From contig NZ_JAXAFK010000001.1 in NCBI RefSeq assembly GCF_033898505.1, positions 1,922,001 to 1,986,000 of the forward strand: 64,000 bases of DNA, given 5' to 3'. The DNA comes from Pectobacterium carotovorum. GTDB taxonomy: Bacteria > Pseudomonadota > Gammaproteobacteria > Enterobacterales > Enterobacteriaceae. Below are positions 1 to 10,492 of this stretch, piece by piece (within the stretch, counting starts at the first letter, position 1; each line of letters opens with the position of its first letter). The notes under the pieces were generated by a model. That model saw nothing but the letters and a program-made list of their open reading frames with translations, did no database searches and was not told the DNA's origin. The position numbers and the translations under genes were made by a program.

Positions 1-169
1 GCACCCTTTTTCCCTGTTCATCCACCAGTCGACCATTTTCAATGGACAGCTGACCATGCGTTTCCACCGGCGTGGCGGATAATGCTGAGAAACTGAGCGA
101 CATGCCCAGTGCTGCGGTTACTACACCTAACGTCAATTTCCTGACGAGTTGATTCCTTCTGATCCACAT
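1..169 (-). CDS. celV: Endoglucanase CelV (GH5 cellulase), N-terminal part only
   Basis: Only the first 56 codons are inside the window; the gene runs off the left edge. The reading shows a signal peptide ([12 protein letters not shown] followed by a hydrophobic stretch ending SFSALSA) and then mature-start residues [19 protein letters not shown], which resemble the beginning of the Bacillus-type GH5 endoglucanases, the class to which Pectobacterium CelV belongs. A Shine-Dalgarno GGAGATAAGGA lies just before the ATG at 167-169. The enzyme would be exported to the periplasm and then secreted by the type II system to hydrolyse beta-1,4-glucan in plant walls. The catalytic part and any cellulose-binding module lie outside the window, so the assignment rests on the N-terminus alone. 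Confidence 0.8.
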   Translation of the reverse strand, partial: MWIRRNQLVRKLTLGVVTAALGMSLSFSALSATPVETHGQLSIENGRLVDEQGKRV

Positions 170-386
170 ATTCCTTATCTCCATTGTGAACACCCATGAT
201 CTTGGGTACAGGCATGATAAGGGAGATTTTTGCTCCCGCAAATAATTTAAGAAATATCCCAATGATATTGATTTTATTAATTATTCACAGAAAAATAGTA
301 AGCATATAATGTTGTTGCCCTTGCCAAAATATGCGCAGCTCATTTTCGTCATCCGCCGTTGCTTCATATCCGAACCGGAATGAAGA

Positions 387-410
387 ACGCGCGGCCTTAA
401 GCGCGCGCGT
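387..410 (-). terminator. Weak GC-rich hairpin downstream of leuA
   Basis: Inverted repeat ACGCGCG...CGCGCGT lies between the leuA stop (466) and the celV promoter region. It could end leuA transcription, but no T-run follows on the minus strand, so it is only a weak terminator candidate. The rest of 170-465 is AT-rich and presumably holds the celV promoter. Confidence 0.3.
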
Positions 411-465
411 CCAGAAAGATAACGTGCTTACCATCCTGATTGCAGTGACGTGGCCTTAGCGCGTT

Positions 466-2145
466 TTATCTCCCAGCGATATCCCCGACCGCCGGAAATC
501 TGGCTGCGGCGCTCAGTACCGCCAGCACCGAAGCCGTGATGATGTTCGGATGTCGCCCAACACCGAAGCGCGATCCCGGTACACCGGGCAATGCGGCTTC
601 CACAATGGCTAACGCGACGGCATCCGCCCCTGCCCCCAGACTGCGCTCCTCATAGCTGTCGATACGCAGCGGTAACCCCAGCGCGTCCACCATAGCGGAA
701 ATCGGGCCATTTCCCTTTCCCCGATAGTTTTGTGGCGAACCGTTGGCATCAATGAGTTCCAAATCAATCGCCTGCCCTTCGGGATGGTCTGACAGGTGAT
801 GTGCACGGTAGATAAAACCCGGTTGATCAAGAACCGGAGAGAGGTAAGTCTGTTGGAAAACCTCCCAGATGTTCTCGCTGCTCAGTTCGGTTTCACTGGT
901 TTCCGCCAGTGACTGAACGATAGCACTGAACTCCACTTGCATACGACGTGGCATAACAATGCCACGATCGCGTTGCAGCAGAAAAGCGATGCCGCCCTTA
1001 CCAGATTGGCTGTTAACACGCACGATACTGTCATAGGTGCGCCCCAGATCCTGAGGATCGATAGGCAGGTATGGGACGCGCCACGGTGCGTCTGAATGCT
1101 GTGCGGCAAAACCCTTGGCGATAGCGTCCTGATGCGAACCGGAGAATGCCGTGAAAACCAGGTCTCCGACATAGGGATGACGCGGATGGATAGGCAGCGC
1201 GGTACAATCCTCAGCCACGCGAGCCACAGCGGCAATGTCAGAGAAGTCCAAACCGGGTGAGATGCCCTGGGTGTACAGGTTTAACGCCATCGTCACCAGA
1301 TCAAGATTGCCGCTGCGCTCGCCATTTCCAAACAGGCAACCTTCGACCCGCTGAGCACCTGCCAGCAATGCCAGTTCCGCACAGGCGATGCCGGTGCCGC
1401 GATCATTGTGTGGATGAACGGACAGCACGATGTGCTCGCGCCGCGCCAGACGCTGGTGCATCCATTCGATCTGGTCCGCGAAAACATTGGGCGTCGAGAC
1501 TTCTACCGTTGTTGGCAGATTAATGATCATCGGGCGCTGCGGTCCCGCATCCCAGGCTCTGATGGCCGCGTTGCAGAGCAGCAGGGAAATATCCAGTTCG
1601 GCCATGCAAAAAGTCTCTGGAGAATACTGGAGAACCCACTGCGTTTGGGGATGCTCTGCCGTTAACTGTTTCAGCAGCGCAATATGATGCTCGACCATCT
1701 CGACGATCTGCGCCACGCTCATACCAAACACGATCTCACGCCAGGCGGGGGCAATGGCATTGTAAAAATGAACAATCACTCGTCGCGCGCCAGCCACACT
1801 GCGTACCGTTTCTTTCACCAGATCATCACGCAGTTGGGTAATGACCATCGGCGTCACGTCCTCAGGTATCAGGTCGGCATCAATTAAGTGGCGCACGATT
1901 TCAAAATCGGTGCGTGATGCAGAGGGAAATCCAACTTCAATCTCCTTAAAACCGATACGCACCAATTCCTGAAACAGATGCAGCTTACGTTCACGGTTCA
2001 TCGGTTCGAAGAGCGCCTGATTGCCATCACGCAGATCCGTAGAAAGCCAGACAGGGGCGCACGTCAACGTACGCGACGGCCATTGGCGGTCGGCCAAATC
2101 AACAGGGGGAAAGGGGCGATATTTTTGTGAAGGATCGGTCAACAT
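466..2145 (-). CDS. leuA: 2-isopropylmalate synthase, long form
   Basis: Condenses acetyl-CoA with 2-oxoisovalerate, the first committed step of leucine synthesis, in the cytoplasm. The 559-residue protein starts MLTDPSQKYRPF and carries the HMGL-like barrel with the metal-binding LRDGNQ near residue 42 and the HPHNDRGTG motif, followed by the C-terminal leucine-sensing domain. The length fits the longer LeuA class (about 550-570 aa) rather than the 520-aa E. coli form. The frame is open upstream to 2454, but the ATG at 2143-2145 is preceded by GGAG and aligns with the family start, so the upstream extension is untranslated. No leuBCD follows, so this is a solitary copy, divergent from an AraC-type regulator. 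Confidence 0.9.
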   Translation of the reverse strand: MLTDPSQKYRPFPPVDLADRQWPSRTLTCAPVWLSTDLRDGNQALFEPMNRERKLHLFQELVRIGFKEIEVGFPSASRTDFEIVRHLIDADLIPEDVTPMVITQLRDDLVKETVRSVAGARRVIVHFYNAIAPAWREIVFGMSVAQIVEMVEHHIALLKQLTAEHPQTQWVLQYSPETFCMAELDISLLLCNAAIRAWDAGPQRPMIINLPTTVEVSTPNVFADQIEWMHQRLARREHIVLSVHPHNDRGTGIACAELALLAGAQRVEGCLFGNGERSGNLDLVTMALNLYTQGISPGLDFSDIAAVARVAEDCTALPIHPRHPYVGDLVFTAFSGSHQDAIAKGFAAQHSDAPWRVPYLPIDPQDLGRTYDSIVRVNSQSGKGGIAFLLQRDRGIVMPRRMQVEFSAIVQSLAETSETELSSENIWEVFQQTYLSPVLDQPGFIYRAHHLSDHPEGQAIDLELIDANGSPQNYRGKGNGPISAMVDALGLPLRIDSYEERSLGAGADAVALAIVEAALPGVPGSRFGVGRHPNIITASVLAVLSAAARFPAVGDIAGR

Positions 2146-2203
2146 AACAATCTCCAGGGAATCAATAGAACCTGATCCCCGGACTAAAGAAAAGCGGACC
2201 GGC

Positions 2204-2263
2204 GTCGGGGTCAGGAAGAAACAGGATGGTGCATGATGCGAACGAATGCATACCGACCCCGAC
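2204..2263 (-). promoter_or_regulatory. Inverted repeat in the leuA leader
   Basis: The leuA untranslated region (2146-2421, shared with the divergent AraC gene) contains a perfect 9-bp inverted repeat, GTCGGGGTC at 2204-2212 and GACCCCGAC at 2255-2263, separated by 42 bases. It could form a leader hairpin or be a regulator site. I saw no leucine-rich leader peptide of the LeuL kind. Confidence 0.35.
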
Positions 2264-2421
2264 CGAGAGACCATCGTCGTAACGAACAGGAATAATGGCT
2301 GGACGGCAGCATGTACGAGAGACTCAAGGTTGTCATTACACGTCCATATTAGGTTTGCACAATTCGTCCATCTACATGAAAATAGACATTCAATTGTTTG
2401 TTTTGGACAAAGTGAATCGAT

Positions 2422-3231
2422 ATGGGTTTTTCTTCCCCCGGAGACGGTGGACACGCGCTTGACTTAAACGCGGCCGAAGCTTCAGAGCTGCCTGTCACGG
2501 GGGTCTCCATGCATTACCCGCAGGGGCATGTGGTTCCCATGCACCACCACCGCAGAGGTCATCTGATTTATGCGGATAGTGGACTGGTGCAGGTGGAGGC
2601 GCCAACCGGACAATGGCTGGTTCCGCCCACCTCTGCCGTATGGCTGCGTCCAGGTGTTCCCCATCGCCTGATCATTCCGGTCGCTTCACAGGCAAATGGC
2701 ATCTTCGTGCGTGAAGATATGTGTACACAACTGCCCACCGCAGACTGTGTCGTACGCGTGTCTGGGTTGGCCAGAGAATTGATAGCCCGACTCACCGATG
2801 CAGACAGTCACGCAACCACGCCGCGCTATACGCTCCTGCTAGGAGAGCTATTAATCGAGGAACTGCGCACAACGCCACATCTCCCCTTTCATCTGCCCTG
2901 GCCGCAGGACATGCAGATACAGACGGTTTGTCAGATACTCATGAGCGACCCAGGTGATACCGCGACGGCAGACGACTGGGCTGGAAAGTTGGCGATTAGC
3001 GGCAAAACCTTTCATCGCCGCTTTCTGAAAAGCACAGGGATGACGTTCGGCAAGTGGCGTCAACAGTTGCGTCTAATGTCATCATTAACCCTGCTGGTGC
3101 AAGGTGCCCCCATCACTCAGGTCGCCCTGAGCAGCGGTTACGACAGCCATAGTGCCTATACGACGGCATTCAGAAAACAGTTCGGGCAGTCACCATCGGC
3201 ATTTATGGGCGACAGACGGCGCAACACATAA
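2422..3231 (+). CDS. AraC-family regulator with N-terminal cupin
   Basis: A 269-residue transcription factor. The N-terminal third has a cupin-type sensor (PMHHHRRGHLIY near residues 38-49), and the C-terminal about 100 residues form two helix-turn-helix units ending in the AraC signature SGYDSHSAYTTAFRKQFGQS. The layout is that of the NimR/RipA group, which often controls a divergent neighbour. The divergent neighbour here is leuA, so control of leuA is possible but not shown. The ATG at 2422 has no strong Shine-Dalgarno, so the start is uncertain by some codons. The ligand is unknown. Confidence 0.75.
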   Translation: MGFSSPGDGGHALDLNAAEASELPVTGVSMHYPQGHVVPMHHHRRGHLIYADSGLVQVEAPTGQWLVPPTSAVWLRPGVPHRLIIPVASQANGIFVREDMCTQLPTADCVVRVSGLARELIARLTDADSHATTPRYTLLLGELLIEELRTTPHLPFHLPWPQDMQIQTVCQILMSDPGDTATADDWAGKLAISGKTFHRRFLKSTGMTFGKWRQQLRLMSSLTLLVQGAPITQVALSSGYDSHSAYTTAFRKQFGQSPSAFMGDRRRNT

Positions 3232-3256
3232 CGCCGTCACAGGAAGGGTTGGGAAC

Positions 3257-3358
3257 AAAAAAAAAGCCAGCACATAGGCTGGCTAAAATAATACTGGAAG
3301 CAATGTGAGCAATGTCGTGCTCTCCTTCAGTGCCTGCGAGAAGCCACTGCTGAAGTGC
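3257..3358 (-). ncRNA. ryhB: Small regulatory RNA RyhB
   Basis: On the minus strand, 3289-3322 reads, as I recall it, identically to the conserved core of E. coli RyhB (AGCACGACATTGCTCACATT then GCTTCCAGTATTA). It is followed by a Rho-independent terminator: stem AGCCAGC/GCTGGCT at 3265-3284 and a run of nine or more T. The 5' third differs from E. coli but can form its own hairpin. A Fur box sits directly upstream. RyhB is an Hfq-dependent RNA made under iron starvation that represses mRNAs of iron-using proteins. The 5' end at about 3358 is inferred from promoter spacing. A 61-codon reading frame across it is not a gene. Confidence 0.93.
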
Positions 3359-3367
3359 GAAAATGAT

Positions 3368-3386
3368 GATAATAGTTATCAGTATC
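3368..3386 (-). promoter_or_regulatory. Fur box over the ryhB promoter
   Basis: GATAATAGTTATCAGTATC matches the 19-bp Fur consensus GATAATGATAATCATTATC at about 16 positions when read on the minus strand. It overlaps the -10 region of ryhB, consistent with iron-dependent repression as in E. coli. Confidence 0.85.
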
Positions 3387-3619
3387 ATCTGTAAAGCACT
3401 TTGTTGAGAATTTTTCTCATTTCCATACTGACTATAGGGTTCTTGCCATCGTAACTCACAGCAGAAATACCGGTAGAATAGGATGACTTATCTCCCCTCT
3501 GCTGACAGTGCTGGTGGCTTAAGCGGTTGGAAAGTCGCCAGACGCGCATAACAAGAGTGGGGAGGATGCCAAGAGTGCGATACACTCTGTCTATAACCGT
3601 CTTGACTGAAAAATCCCGT

Positions 3620-5308
3620 ATGTTCGGAAAAACCTGTTTCGCACTGGCACTCACCTGGCTGGCTTTGCCTGCACTGGCCGCACTGCCGTCCGTGCCAACG
3701 TCACCTGCTCCGCAGGAAAGTATTCGCCAGAGTGGTTTTGTCTATTGCGTCAATGATGTCCTGAACACGTTTAACCCGCAGATGGCACGCAGCGGCGTCA
3801 CCATTGATACGCTGGCGGCGCAGCTTTACGATCGTCTGCTGGATGTCGATCCTTATACCTATCGTCTGATGCCAGAACTGGCCCAGCGCTGGGAAGTCTT
3901 AGACAACGGTTCGACATACCGTTTCTATCTGCGCCGCGATGTACCGTTTCAGAGCACCGCCTGGTTCAGCCCGACCCGCAATATGAACGCCGATGACGTG
4001 ATATTCAGCTTCCAGCGCATGCTGGACGAAAAGCACCCATATCATGATGTCAACGGCGGCGAATACCCCTATTTTGACAGCCTGCAATTCGCCGATTCGG
4101 TACAAAGCATCCGTAAGCTGGGCGAGTATAGCGTTGAAATTCGGCTCAACAGCCCGGATGCCTCTTTCCTCTGGCATCTGGCTACGCACTACGCGCCGAT
4201 TCTGTCCGCGGAATACGCGCAACGTCTGGCGAAAGAGGACAAAAAGGAGCTGCTGGATCGTGAACCAGTCGGCACTGGCCCCTATCTGCTCGATGAATAC
4301 CGCAACGGGCAATATATCCGGCTGACGCGTAACGGCGATTACTGGCGCGGTTTGCCACGTATGCGGCAGGTCGTTGTCGACCTCGGTTCTGGCGGTACAG
4401 GTCGCTTATCCAAGCTGCTGACGGGCGAATGTGATGTTCTCGCCTATCCGGCTGCCAGCCAGTTGACGATTCTGCGTAACGACCCCCGTCTGCGTCTGTC
4501 GCTGCGCCCCGGCATGAACGTTGCCTATCTGGCCTTCAACGTGCGTAAACCGCCGTTGGACGACCGCCGCGTGCGGGAAGCCATCGCGCTAGCGATCAAT
4601 AACGACAGGCTGATGCAGTCGATCTATTACGGCACGGCAGAAACCGCAGCGTCGATTCTGCCCCGCGCCTCGTGGGCGTACGATAACGAATCGCAGATTA
4701 CGGAATATAACCCGCAGAAAGCGCGGCAAATCTTGCAGGAACTGGGGCTGACGAACCTCAACCTGCGCCTGTGGGTGCCCAGCGCCTCACAGTCCTACAA
4801 CCCCAGCCCGTTGAAAACCGCAGAGCTGATACAGGCCGATCTGGCACAAATTGGCGTCACCGTGACCATCGTTCCGGTGGAAGGCCGTTTTCAGGAAGCG
4901 CGGCTGATGGAACTCAGCCACGATTTAACGCTGGCAGGCTGGGCAACAGACAGTAACGACCCGGACAGCTTTTTCCGACCGTTGCTAAGCTGCGCGGCAA
5001 TTCGCTCCCAAAGCAACTACGCGCACTGGTGTGATCCGACGTTTGACGAAGTGCTGCAAAACGCGCTCTCGTCACAGCAGCTTTCTAAGCGGATTGACTA
5101 TTATCAGCAGGCACAGCGTATTCTGGCAGAACAGTTACCCGTTCTACCGCTGGCGTCGTCATTGCGATTGCTGGCATACCGCTATGATATGAAAGGGCTG
5201 GTATTGAGCCCCTTCGGCAATGCCTCGTTCGCGGGCGTCTTCCGCGAGGATCAACAGGCGCAGCAGAAACCCTCTGCACCGGAAACCGTGGAGGAAGCAC
5301 AGCCGTGA
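3620..5308 (+). CDS. sapA: Peptide ABC transporter, periplasmic binding protein SapA
   Basis: Solute-binding component (SBP_bac_5 family) of the Sap importer, linked in enterobacteria to antimicrobial-peptide resistance and peptide uptake. The sequence tracks E. coli SapA along its whole length (for example [12 protein letters not shown] and [19 protein letters not shown] regions). The chosen ATG gives a 562-residue precursor with a clean signal peptide [20 protein letters not shown]. That ATG lacks a good ribosome site; an in-frame GTG at 3575 lies nine bases after GGGGAGG and would add 15 residues, so the true start may be there. First gene of sapABCDF; its stop overlaps sapB. Confidence 0.93.
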   Translation: MFGKTCFALALTWLALPALAALPSVPTSPAPQESIRQSGFVYCVNDVLNTFNPQMARSGVTIDTLAAQLYDRLLDVDPYTYRLMPELAQRWEVLDNGSTYRFYLRRDVPFQSTAWFSPTRNMNADDVIFSFQRMLDEKHPYHDVNGGEYPYFDSLQFADSVQSIRKLGEYSVEIRLNSPDASFLWHLATHYAPILSAEYAQRLAKEDKKELLDREPVGTGPYLLDEYRNGQYIRLTRNGDYWRGLPRMRQVVVDLGSGGTGRLSKLLTGECDVLAYPAASQLTILRNDPRLRLSLRPGMNVAYLAFNVRKPPLDDRRVREAIALAINNDRLMQSIYYGTAETAASILPRASWAYDNESQITEYNPQKARQILQELGLTNLNLRLWVPSASQSYNPSPLKTAELIQADLAQIGVTVTIVPVEGRFQEARLMELSHDLTLAGWATDSNDPDSFFRPLLSCAAIRSQSNYAHWCDPTFDEVLQNALSSQQLSKRIDYYQQAQRILAEQLPVLPLASSLRLLAYRYDMKGLVLSPFGNASFAGVFREDQQAQQKPSAPETVEEAQP

Positions 5309-6270
5309 TTATTTTTACCTTGCGACGTCTGGTGTTACTGATAGTGACGCTGTCACTATTGACGCTGGTTGGCTTTAGCCTCAGTTACTACACGCCCAAC
5401 GCCCCGCTCAACGGCGCGGCGCTATTTGATGCCTATCATTTTTACCTCACCAGCCTGCTTCAGGGGGATTTCGGTCGCTCCAGCATTAACGGCCAGGCCA
5501 TCAGCGAGCTGCTGAAAGAAGTGTTCCCGGCGACGATCGAGCTTTGTCTGCTGGCGTTTGCGCTCTCGCTGCTGGTCGGCATTCCGCTGGGGATTACCGC
5601 TGGCGTAATGCAGAATCGCGGCGCGGACATTGTGATCAGCACGTTGGCGCTCATCGGCTTTTCCCTGCCGGTATTCTGGCTGGCGCTACTGCTGACGCTC
5701 TTTTTCTCGCTGCACCTCGGCTGGCTACCGGTTTCAGGCCGCTTCGACCTACTCTATCAGGTGAAAACCGTCACCGGATTTGCACTGATTGATGCCTGGC
5801 TGTCAGACTCGCCCCATCGCGGTGAAATGATCGTCAGCGCCATCCGCCACCTGATTTTGCCGATTACCGTGCTGGCCGTCGGGCCGACCACCGAAGTGAT
5901 CCGCCTGATGCGCGTCAGTACCACGGACATTATCAGCAAAAACTACATTAAAGCGGCGGCGACTCGCGGACTGTCGCGCTTTACGATCATTCGCCGCCAT
6001 CTGATTCACAACGCGCTGCCGCCGATTATTCCCAAACTAGGATTACAATTTTCCACGATGCTGACGCTGACGATGATTACCGAAGTGGTCTTTAACTGGC
6101 CGGGTATCGGTCGCTGGCTGGTGAACGCCATTCGTCAGCAGGACTTCGCTGCCATTTCTGCGGGCGTAATGGTCGTCGGCGCAATGGTCATCACGGTCAA
6201 CATCCTGTCCGATATTTGGGGTGCCATGGCAAATCCGTTGAAACATAAGGAATGGTATGCCCTTCGATAA
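5305..6270 (+). CDS. sapB: Sap peptide transporter permease SapB
   Basis: Inner-membrane permease (321 residues, same length as E. coli SapB) with about six membrane segments and the binding-protein-dependent transport loop [20 protein letters not shown]. The start codon is GTG, inside the GTGA that contains the sapA stop, so the two genes are translationally coupled. It forms the membrane channel with SapC and is powered by SapD and SapF. Confidence 0.95.
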   Translation: MIIFTLRRLVLLIVTLSLLTLVGFSLSYYTPNAPLNGAALFDAYHFYLTSLLQGDFGRSSINGQAISELLKEVFPATIELCLLAFALSLLVGIPLGITAGVMQNRGADIVISTLALIGFSLPVFWLALLLTLFFSLHLGWLPVSGRFDLLYQVKTVTGFALIDAWLSDSPHRGEMIVSAIRHLILPITVLAVGPTTEVIRLMRVSTTDIISKNYIKAAATRGLSRFTIIRRHLIHNALPPIIPKLGLQFSTMLTLTMITEVVFNWPGIGRWLVNAIRQQDFAAISAGVMVVGAMVITVNILSDIWGAMANPLKHKEWYALR

Positions 6271-7147
6271 CGTTTATAGCGAAAAGCGGCTGCCTAGCCG
6301 ACTAGGCGATACCTGGCGGGCATTCCATCAGGATATGCTGGCGATGATCGGGCTCTACGGCTTTCTGATCCTGATTGGCCTGTGCCTGTTCGGCAAATTT
6401 CTTGCGCCTTATGAGGTTGACCAGCAATTTTTGGGCTACCAGTTGTTGCCCCCCTCCTGGTCGCACTACGGTGAAGTCTCGTTCTTTCTCGGCACCGACG
6501 ATTTAGGCCGCGATCAGCTAAGCCGTCTGCTGAGCGGTGCAGCGCCAACCGTTGGCGCATCGCTCATCGTCACCTATGCGGCCGCGCTGTGCGGCATCGT
6601 ATTGGGCGTCTTTGCGGGCGTGACCCGCGGGCTGCGCTCCGCGATGCTCAACCACATTTTGGATACGCTGCTGTCGATTCCCTCATTGCTGCTGGCGATT
6701 GTGGTGATTGCCTTTATCGGCCCTAAGCTCGAACACGCGATGCTCGCCGTTTTGCTAGCGCTGCTGCCGCGCATGGTGCGCACCATCTACAGCGCCGTAC
6801 ACGCTGAAATGGACAAAGAGTACGTGATCGCTGCCCGTCTTGACGGCGCGTCCACGTTTTATCTGGTGTGGTATGTCGTATTGCCGAACATCGCCGCGCT
6901 GCTGGTTTCCGAATTTACCCGCGCGCTGTCGATCGCCATTCTGGATATCGCCGCGCTGGGTTTTCTCGATTTGGGCGCACAGTTGCCGACGACCGAATGG
7001 GGCGCCCTGCTTGGTAACTCGCTGGAACTGGTTTATGCGGCACCGTGGACCGTGATGCTGCCCGGCGCGGCTATCGCGCTGAGCGTGTTAATCGTCAACC
7101 TGCTGGGCGACGGCATCCGCCGCGCGCTCGTCGCGGAAACGGAATAA
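6257..7147 (+). CDS. sapC: Sap peptide transporter permease SapC
   Basis: Second inner-membrane permease of the Sap importer, 296 residues. It has the DppC/OppC-type N-terminal segment, the [19 protein letters not shown] signature and the EAA-like loop [19 protein letters not shown]. The start overlaps the end of sapB by 14 bases, typical of a tightly coupled operon. Confidence 0.95.
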   Translation: MPFDNVYSEKRLPSRLGDTWRAFHQDMLAMIGLYGFLILIGLCLFGKFLAPYEVDQQFLGYQLLPPSWSHYGEVSFFLGTDDLGRDQLSRLLSGAAPTVGASLIVTYAAALCGIVLGVFAGVTRGLRSAMLNHILDTLLSIPSLLLAIVVIAFIGPKLEHAMLAVLLALLPRMVRTIYSAVHAEMDKEYVIAARLDGASTFYLVWYVVLPNIAALLVSEFTRALSIAILDIAALGFLDLGAQLPTTEWGALLGNSLELVYAAPWTVMLPGAAIALSVLIVNLLGDGIRRALVAETE

Positions 7148-7163
7148 GAGGCGCCGACTCCCT

Positions 7164-8156
7164 ATGCCATTACTTGATATCCGTAACCTGACGATTGAAT
7201 TCCTGACCGCCGACGGCGCGGTAAAAGCCGTCGATCGCGTCAGCATGACGCTGAGCGAAGGGGAAATTCGCGGGCTGGTGGGCGAATCCGGCTCAGGTAA
7301 AAGCCTAATCGCCAAAGCCATCTGCGGGATCACCAAAGAAAACTGGCGCGTGACCGCCGATCGCTTCCGCTTTGATGATATCGACCTGCTGCAACTGTCG
7401 TCGCGCGAACGGCGTAAGCTGGTTGGCCATAACGTCTCGATGATTTTTCAGGAGCCGCAATCCTGTCTCGATCCGTCTGAGAGTATTGGTCGGCAATTGG
7501 TACAGGCGATTCCCGGCTGGACGTATAAAGGCCGCTGGTGGCAGCGGTTTAACTGGCGCAAACGTCGCGCTATCGAACTGCTGCACCGCGTCGGGATTAA
7601 AGATCATAAAGATATTATGGGCAGTTACCCTTATGAGCTGAGCGACGGCGAGTGCCAAAAAGTGATGATTGCCATCGCACTGGCAAACCAGCCGCGCCTG
7701 CTGATTGCCGATGAACCCACCAACGCGATGGAATCCACCACGCAGGCGCAGATTTTCCGCCTGCTGTCGCGCCTGAATCAAAACAATAACACCACGATTC
7801 TGCTCATCAGCCATGACCTGCAAACCATGAGCAAATGGGCCGACCGAATCAACGTACTCTATTGCGGGCAAACGGTAGAAAGCGCCACCAGTGAAGATTT
7901 GATCACCGCGCCGCACCATCCCTATACGCAGGCGCTGATTCGCGCGATGCCCGATTTCGGTCGCTCGCTGCCGCACAAAAGCCGGCTGAACACGCTAACG
8001 GGTGCGATCCCCTCACTGGAGCACCTGCCGATCGGCTGCCGGCTCGGCCCCCGCTGCCCGTATTCGCAAAAACAGTGTATGCAAACACCGCCGCTGCTTT
8101 CCGTTAAGAACCACTTATATGCCTGCCACTTCCCGCTCAACATGGAGGAACCGTGA
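7164..8156 (+). CDS. sapD: Sap transporter ATP-binding protein SapD
   Basis: ABC ATPase of 330 residues. Walker A GESGSGKS is near residue 39, the signature is the SapD-type ELSDGECQK, and Walker [10 protein letters not shown] follows. The C-terminal oligopeptide-transporter extension has the [10 protein letters not shown]...C cysteine cluster. Works with SapF to energise SapBC. In E. coli SapD also supports Trk potassium uptake. Sixteen bases separate it from sapC. Confidence 0.95.
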   Translation: MPLLDIRNLTIEFLTADGAVKAVDRVSMTLSEGEIRGLVGESGSGKSLIAKAICGITKENWRVTADRFRFDDIDLLQLSSRERRKLVGHNVSMIFQEPQSCLDPSESIGRQLVQAIPGWTYKGRWWQRFNWRKRRAIELLHRVGIKDHKDIMGSYPYELSDGECQKVMIAIALANQPRLLIADEPTNAMESTTQAQIFRLLSRLNQNNNTTILLISHDLQTMSKWADRINVLYCGQTVESATSEDLITAPHHPYTQALIRAMPDFGRSLPHKSRLNTLTGAIPSLEHLPIGCRLGPRCPYSQKQCMQTPPLLSVKNHLYACHFPLNMEEP

Positions 8157-8971
8157 TGGTTGAGATGCTGCTTGAAGCCCGCAACCTGACCAAGACGTTC
8201 CGCTATCGGACCGGGCTATTCCGCCGTCAGCACGTTGAGGCGGTGAAATCCGTCAGCTTTACGCTGCGTGAACGACAAACGCTCGCCATTATCGGTGAGA
8301 ACGGATCGGGGAAATCGACGCTGGCTAAGATGCTGTCGGGCATGATTGCCCCGACGTCTGGCGAACTGGTTATTGACGATCACCCTTTGCACTACGGCGA
8401 TTACCGTTATCGCAGCCAGCGCATCCGCATGATCTTTCAGGATGCGAGCAACGCGCTCAATCCGCGCCAGCGCATCGGGCAACTGCTGGATGTCCCGCTG
8501 CGGCTAAATACCGATCTCAGCGCCGAAGCGCGCGAAAGAGCGATTAATCAGGCACTGCATCAGGTCGGGCTGCGTCCCGATCACGCCTATTACTATCCAC
8601 ATGCGCTCGCGCCGGGGCAAAAACAGCGTGTCGGTCTGGCACGCGCGCTGATCCTGCAACCGAAGGTGATTGTTGCCGATGAGGCGCTGGCCTCACTGGA
8701 TATGTCTATGCGGTCACAGATTATCAATCTGATGCTGGAGTTACAGGAAAAGCACGGTATCTCTTATATTTACGTGACGCAGCATCTGGGCATGATGAAG
8801 CATATCAGCGACCAGATTCTGGTGATGCAGGCTGGCGAAGTGGTCGAGCGCGGCAGTACCGCCGATGTGTTGTCCGCCCCGCTACATGACCTGACGAAAC
8901 GTTTGATTGCCAGCCACTTCGGCGAAGCGCTCAGCGCCGACGCCTGGCGACGCGACGGCGCACAACGTTAA
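8156..8971 (+). CDS. sapF: Sap transporter ATP-binding protein SapF
   Basis: Second ABC ATPase of the importer, 271 residues from the ATG at 8156, which overlaps the sapD stop by one base and follows GGAGG. Walker A is GENGSGKST. The signature loop is the degenerate LAPGQKQR, also found in E. coli SapF, so it is a family trait and not a defect. Walker B is [12 protein letters not shown]. An in-frame GTG at 8153 is an alternative start. Confidence 0.94.
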   Translation: MVEMLLEARNLTKTFRYRTGLFRRQHVEAVKSVSFTLRERQTLAIIGENGSGKSTLAKMLSGMIAPTSGELVIDDHPLHYGDYRYRSQRIRMIFQDASNALNPRQRIGQLLDVPLRLNTDLSAEARERAINQALHQVGLRPDHAYYYPHALAPGQKQRVGLARALILQPKVIVADEALASLDMSMRSQIINLMLELQEKHGISYIYVTQHLGMMKHISDQILVMQAGEVVERGSTADVLSAPLHDLTKRLIASHFGEALSADAWRRDGAQR

Positions 8972-9164
8972 TCTCCGCGCACCACGGCGGCATCCGCGCG
9001 ACAGCCATAGGGCTGTGGAAAAAGGCGGATACTGCTCGGAGTACCCCTACCGTCCCCAACATGGTAGAATTGCGCGGTTTATTCATCTCGGTCGTCACTT
9101 GCCACGTATGTTTACGGGCACAGAGGTGGCGATCGCAGCAACAATGATCACAAGGATTACTGCT

Positions 9165-9953
9165 ATGGGTTTTCTTACCGGTAAGCGCATTCTGGTAACA
9201 GGTGTTGCCAGCAACCGTTCTATTGCCTACGGTATTGCACAAGCAATGCAGCGTGAAGGTGCCGAACTGGCCTTCACGTATCAGAACGACAAATTGAAAT
9301 CACGCGTTGAAGGCTTTGCCAGCGAACTGGGTTCCAGCATCGTTCTGCCATGTGATGTCGCTGAAGATGCCAGCATCGAAGCACTGTTTACCGAATTGGC
9401 TAACGTATGGCCGACCTTTGATGGCTTCGTGCACTCCATTGCTTACGCACCGGGCGATCAACTGGACGGTGACTACGTTGATGCCGTGACCCGTGAAGGT
9501 TTCAGCATTTCTCACGATATCAGCTCTTACAGCTTCGTCGCGATGGCGAAAGCCTGCCGTAAGATGCTGAACCCGAACTCTGCGCTGGTTACCCTGTCCT
9601 ACCTGGGTGCTGAGCGTGCCATCCCTAACTACAACGTAATGGGTCTGGCAAAAGCGTCTCTGGAAGCAAACGTACGTTACATGGCGAACGCCATGGGTGC
9701 TCAGGGCGTGCGCGTCAACGCCATCTCTGCGGGCCCGATTCGTACACTGGCTGCATCCGGCATCAAAGACTTCAAGAAAATGCTGTCGCATTGCGAAGCC
9801 GTTACGCCAATCCGCCGTGTCGTTACCATTGAAGACGTGGGCAACTCTGCTGCGTTCCTGTGTTCCGATCTGGCTGCCGGTATCTCCGGTGAAGTTCTGC
9901 ACGTTGACGGCGGCTTCAGCATCGCCGCAATGAACGAGCTGGAACTGAAATAA
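9165..9953 (+). CDS. fabI: Enoyl-[acyl-carrier-protein] reductase (NADH) FabI
   Basis: Catalyses the last step of each fatty-acid elongation cycle. The protein is 262 residues, exactly the E. coli length, from the ATG at 9165 with AAGGA upstream; the frame is open back to 8907 but that extension overlaps sapF and is not used. The SDR-like Rossmann start [14 protein letters not shown] is present, with the catalytic Tyr/Lys in [10 protein letters not shown]. Residues 93-94 are Ala-Tyr where E. coli has Gly-Phe; position 93 is a known triclosan/diazaborine contact, though I recall Ala there in other Gammaproteobacteria (H. influenzae). The 193-bp gap after sapF holds its own promoter. Confidence 0.96.
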   Translation: MGFLTGKRILVTGVASNRSIAYGIAQAMQREGAELAFTYQNDKLKSRVEGFASELGSSIVLPCDVAEDASIEALFTELANVWPTFDGFVHSIAYAPGDQLDGDYVDAVTREGFSISHDISSYSFVAMAKACRKMLNPNSALVTLSYLGAERAIPNYNVMGLAKASLEANVRYMANAMGAQGVRVNAISAGPIRTLAASGIKDFKKMLSHCEAVTPIRRVVTIEDVGNSAAFLCSDLAAGISGEVLHVDGGFSIAAMNELELK

Positions 9954-9980
9954 GTCATCACGGTAAACTGTTTTTGCTCA

Positions 9981-10010
9981 AAATGCGCTCTTATAAAAGA
10001 GCGCATTTTT
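9981..10010 (+). terminator. fabI terminator
   Basis: Perfect 12-bp stem AAATGCGCTCTT / AAGAGCGCATTT with loop ATAA, followed by TTTAT. Strong Rho-independent terminator. Confidence 0.9.
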
Positions 10011-10492
10011 ATTTCCCCAACCCCAAAAAGGAGAGACAGTCATCAGTAAAATCACCCTTCATCCATAAAATGTGAGGATTGGTTTTAATTAAATTAATAC
10101 TCATAGTAATAATATGCATGAATAGCATTACATAAAGAATAAATCACCAGAAAAAATAAAATTTCATATTATAAATAACGTTTAGTTCATGATATTGGTT
10201 TTTTGTGTTGTTTTTCCATTTATTTATGAACAAACCCACACAAAGAATAGTTATTAAATAACAAAGAAATAGCGAGTTCGTTACAGATTTATTAAAAAAC
10301 AAATCCTATTAAATCAAAAAAATAAAAAATAAAAATCAGCATTTAAATTAGATCGCGAAAAATGAATCCTCATCTATTATTTATCTGCGCACCCATCGCG
10401 CCGTATTTTATCTTGCTGAAAAATTCACACGCTAATTATTTGATGTTGAGTCAAATAATATACTTACTATATCCCTTTGAAACGAGGTCATT
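10011..10492. other. Long AT-rich intergenic stretch
   Basis: About 480 bases with no open frame worth calling, very rich in A and T runs (for example around 10080-10340). It lies directly upstream of the AidA/PixA-like gene and may be its control region, possibly an H-NS-bound one; this is inference from composition. No repeat or tRNA recognised. Confidence 0.5.

Noticed and set aside
2146..2454. 103-codon N-terminal extension of leuA
   Set aside because: The family start and a Shine-Dalgarno are at 2145; the extension reads low-complexity residues and overlaps the divergent regulator's start.
3203..3388. 61-codon minus-strand reading frame with hydrophobic N-terminus
   Set aside because: It lies exactly over ryhB, its promoter and terminator; the nucleotide match to RyhB explains the sequence, and the frame has no ribosome site.
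8590..8615. Degenerate ABC signature LAPGQKQR in SapF as a sign of inactivation
   Set aside because: E. coli SapF has the same variant, so it is a family feature.
8907..9164. N-terminal extension of fabI
   Set aside because: Overlaps sapF and the fabI promoter; the 262-residue form from 9165 equals E. coli FabI.
9441..9446. Ala-Tyr at FabI positions 93-94 as a triclosan-resistance change
   Set aside because: Ala at this position occurs naturally, as I recall, in other Gammaproteobacteria such as H. influenzae; resistance cannot be inferred from it.
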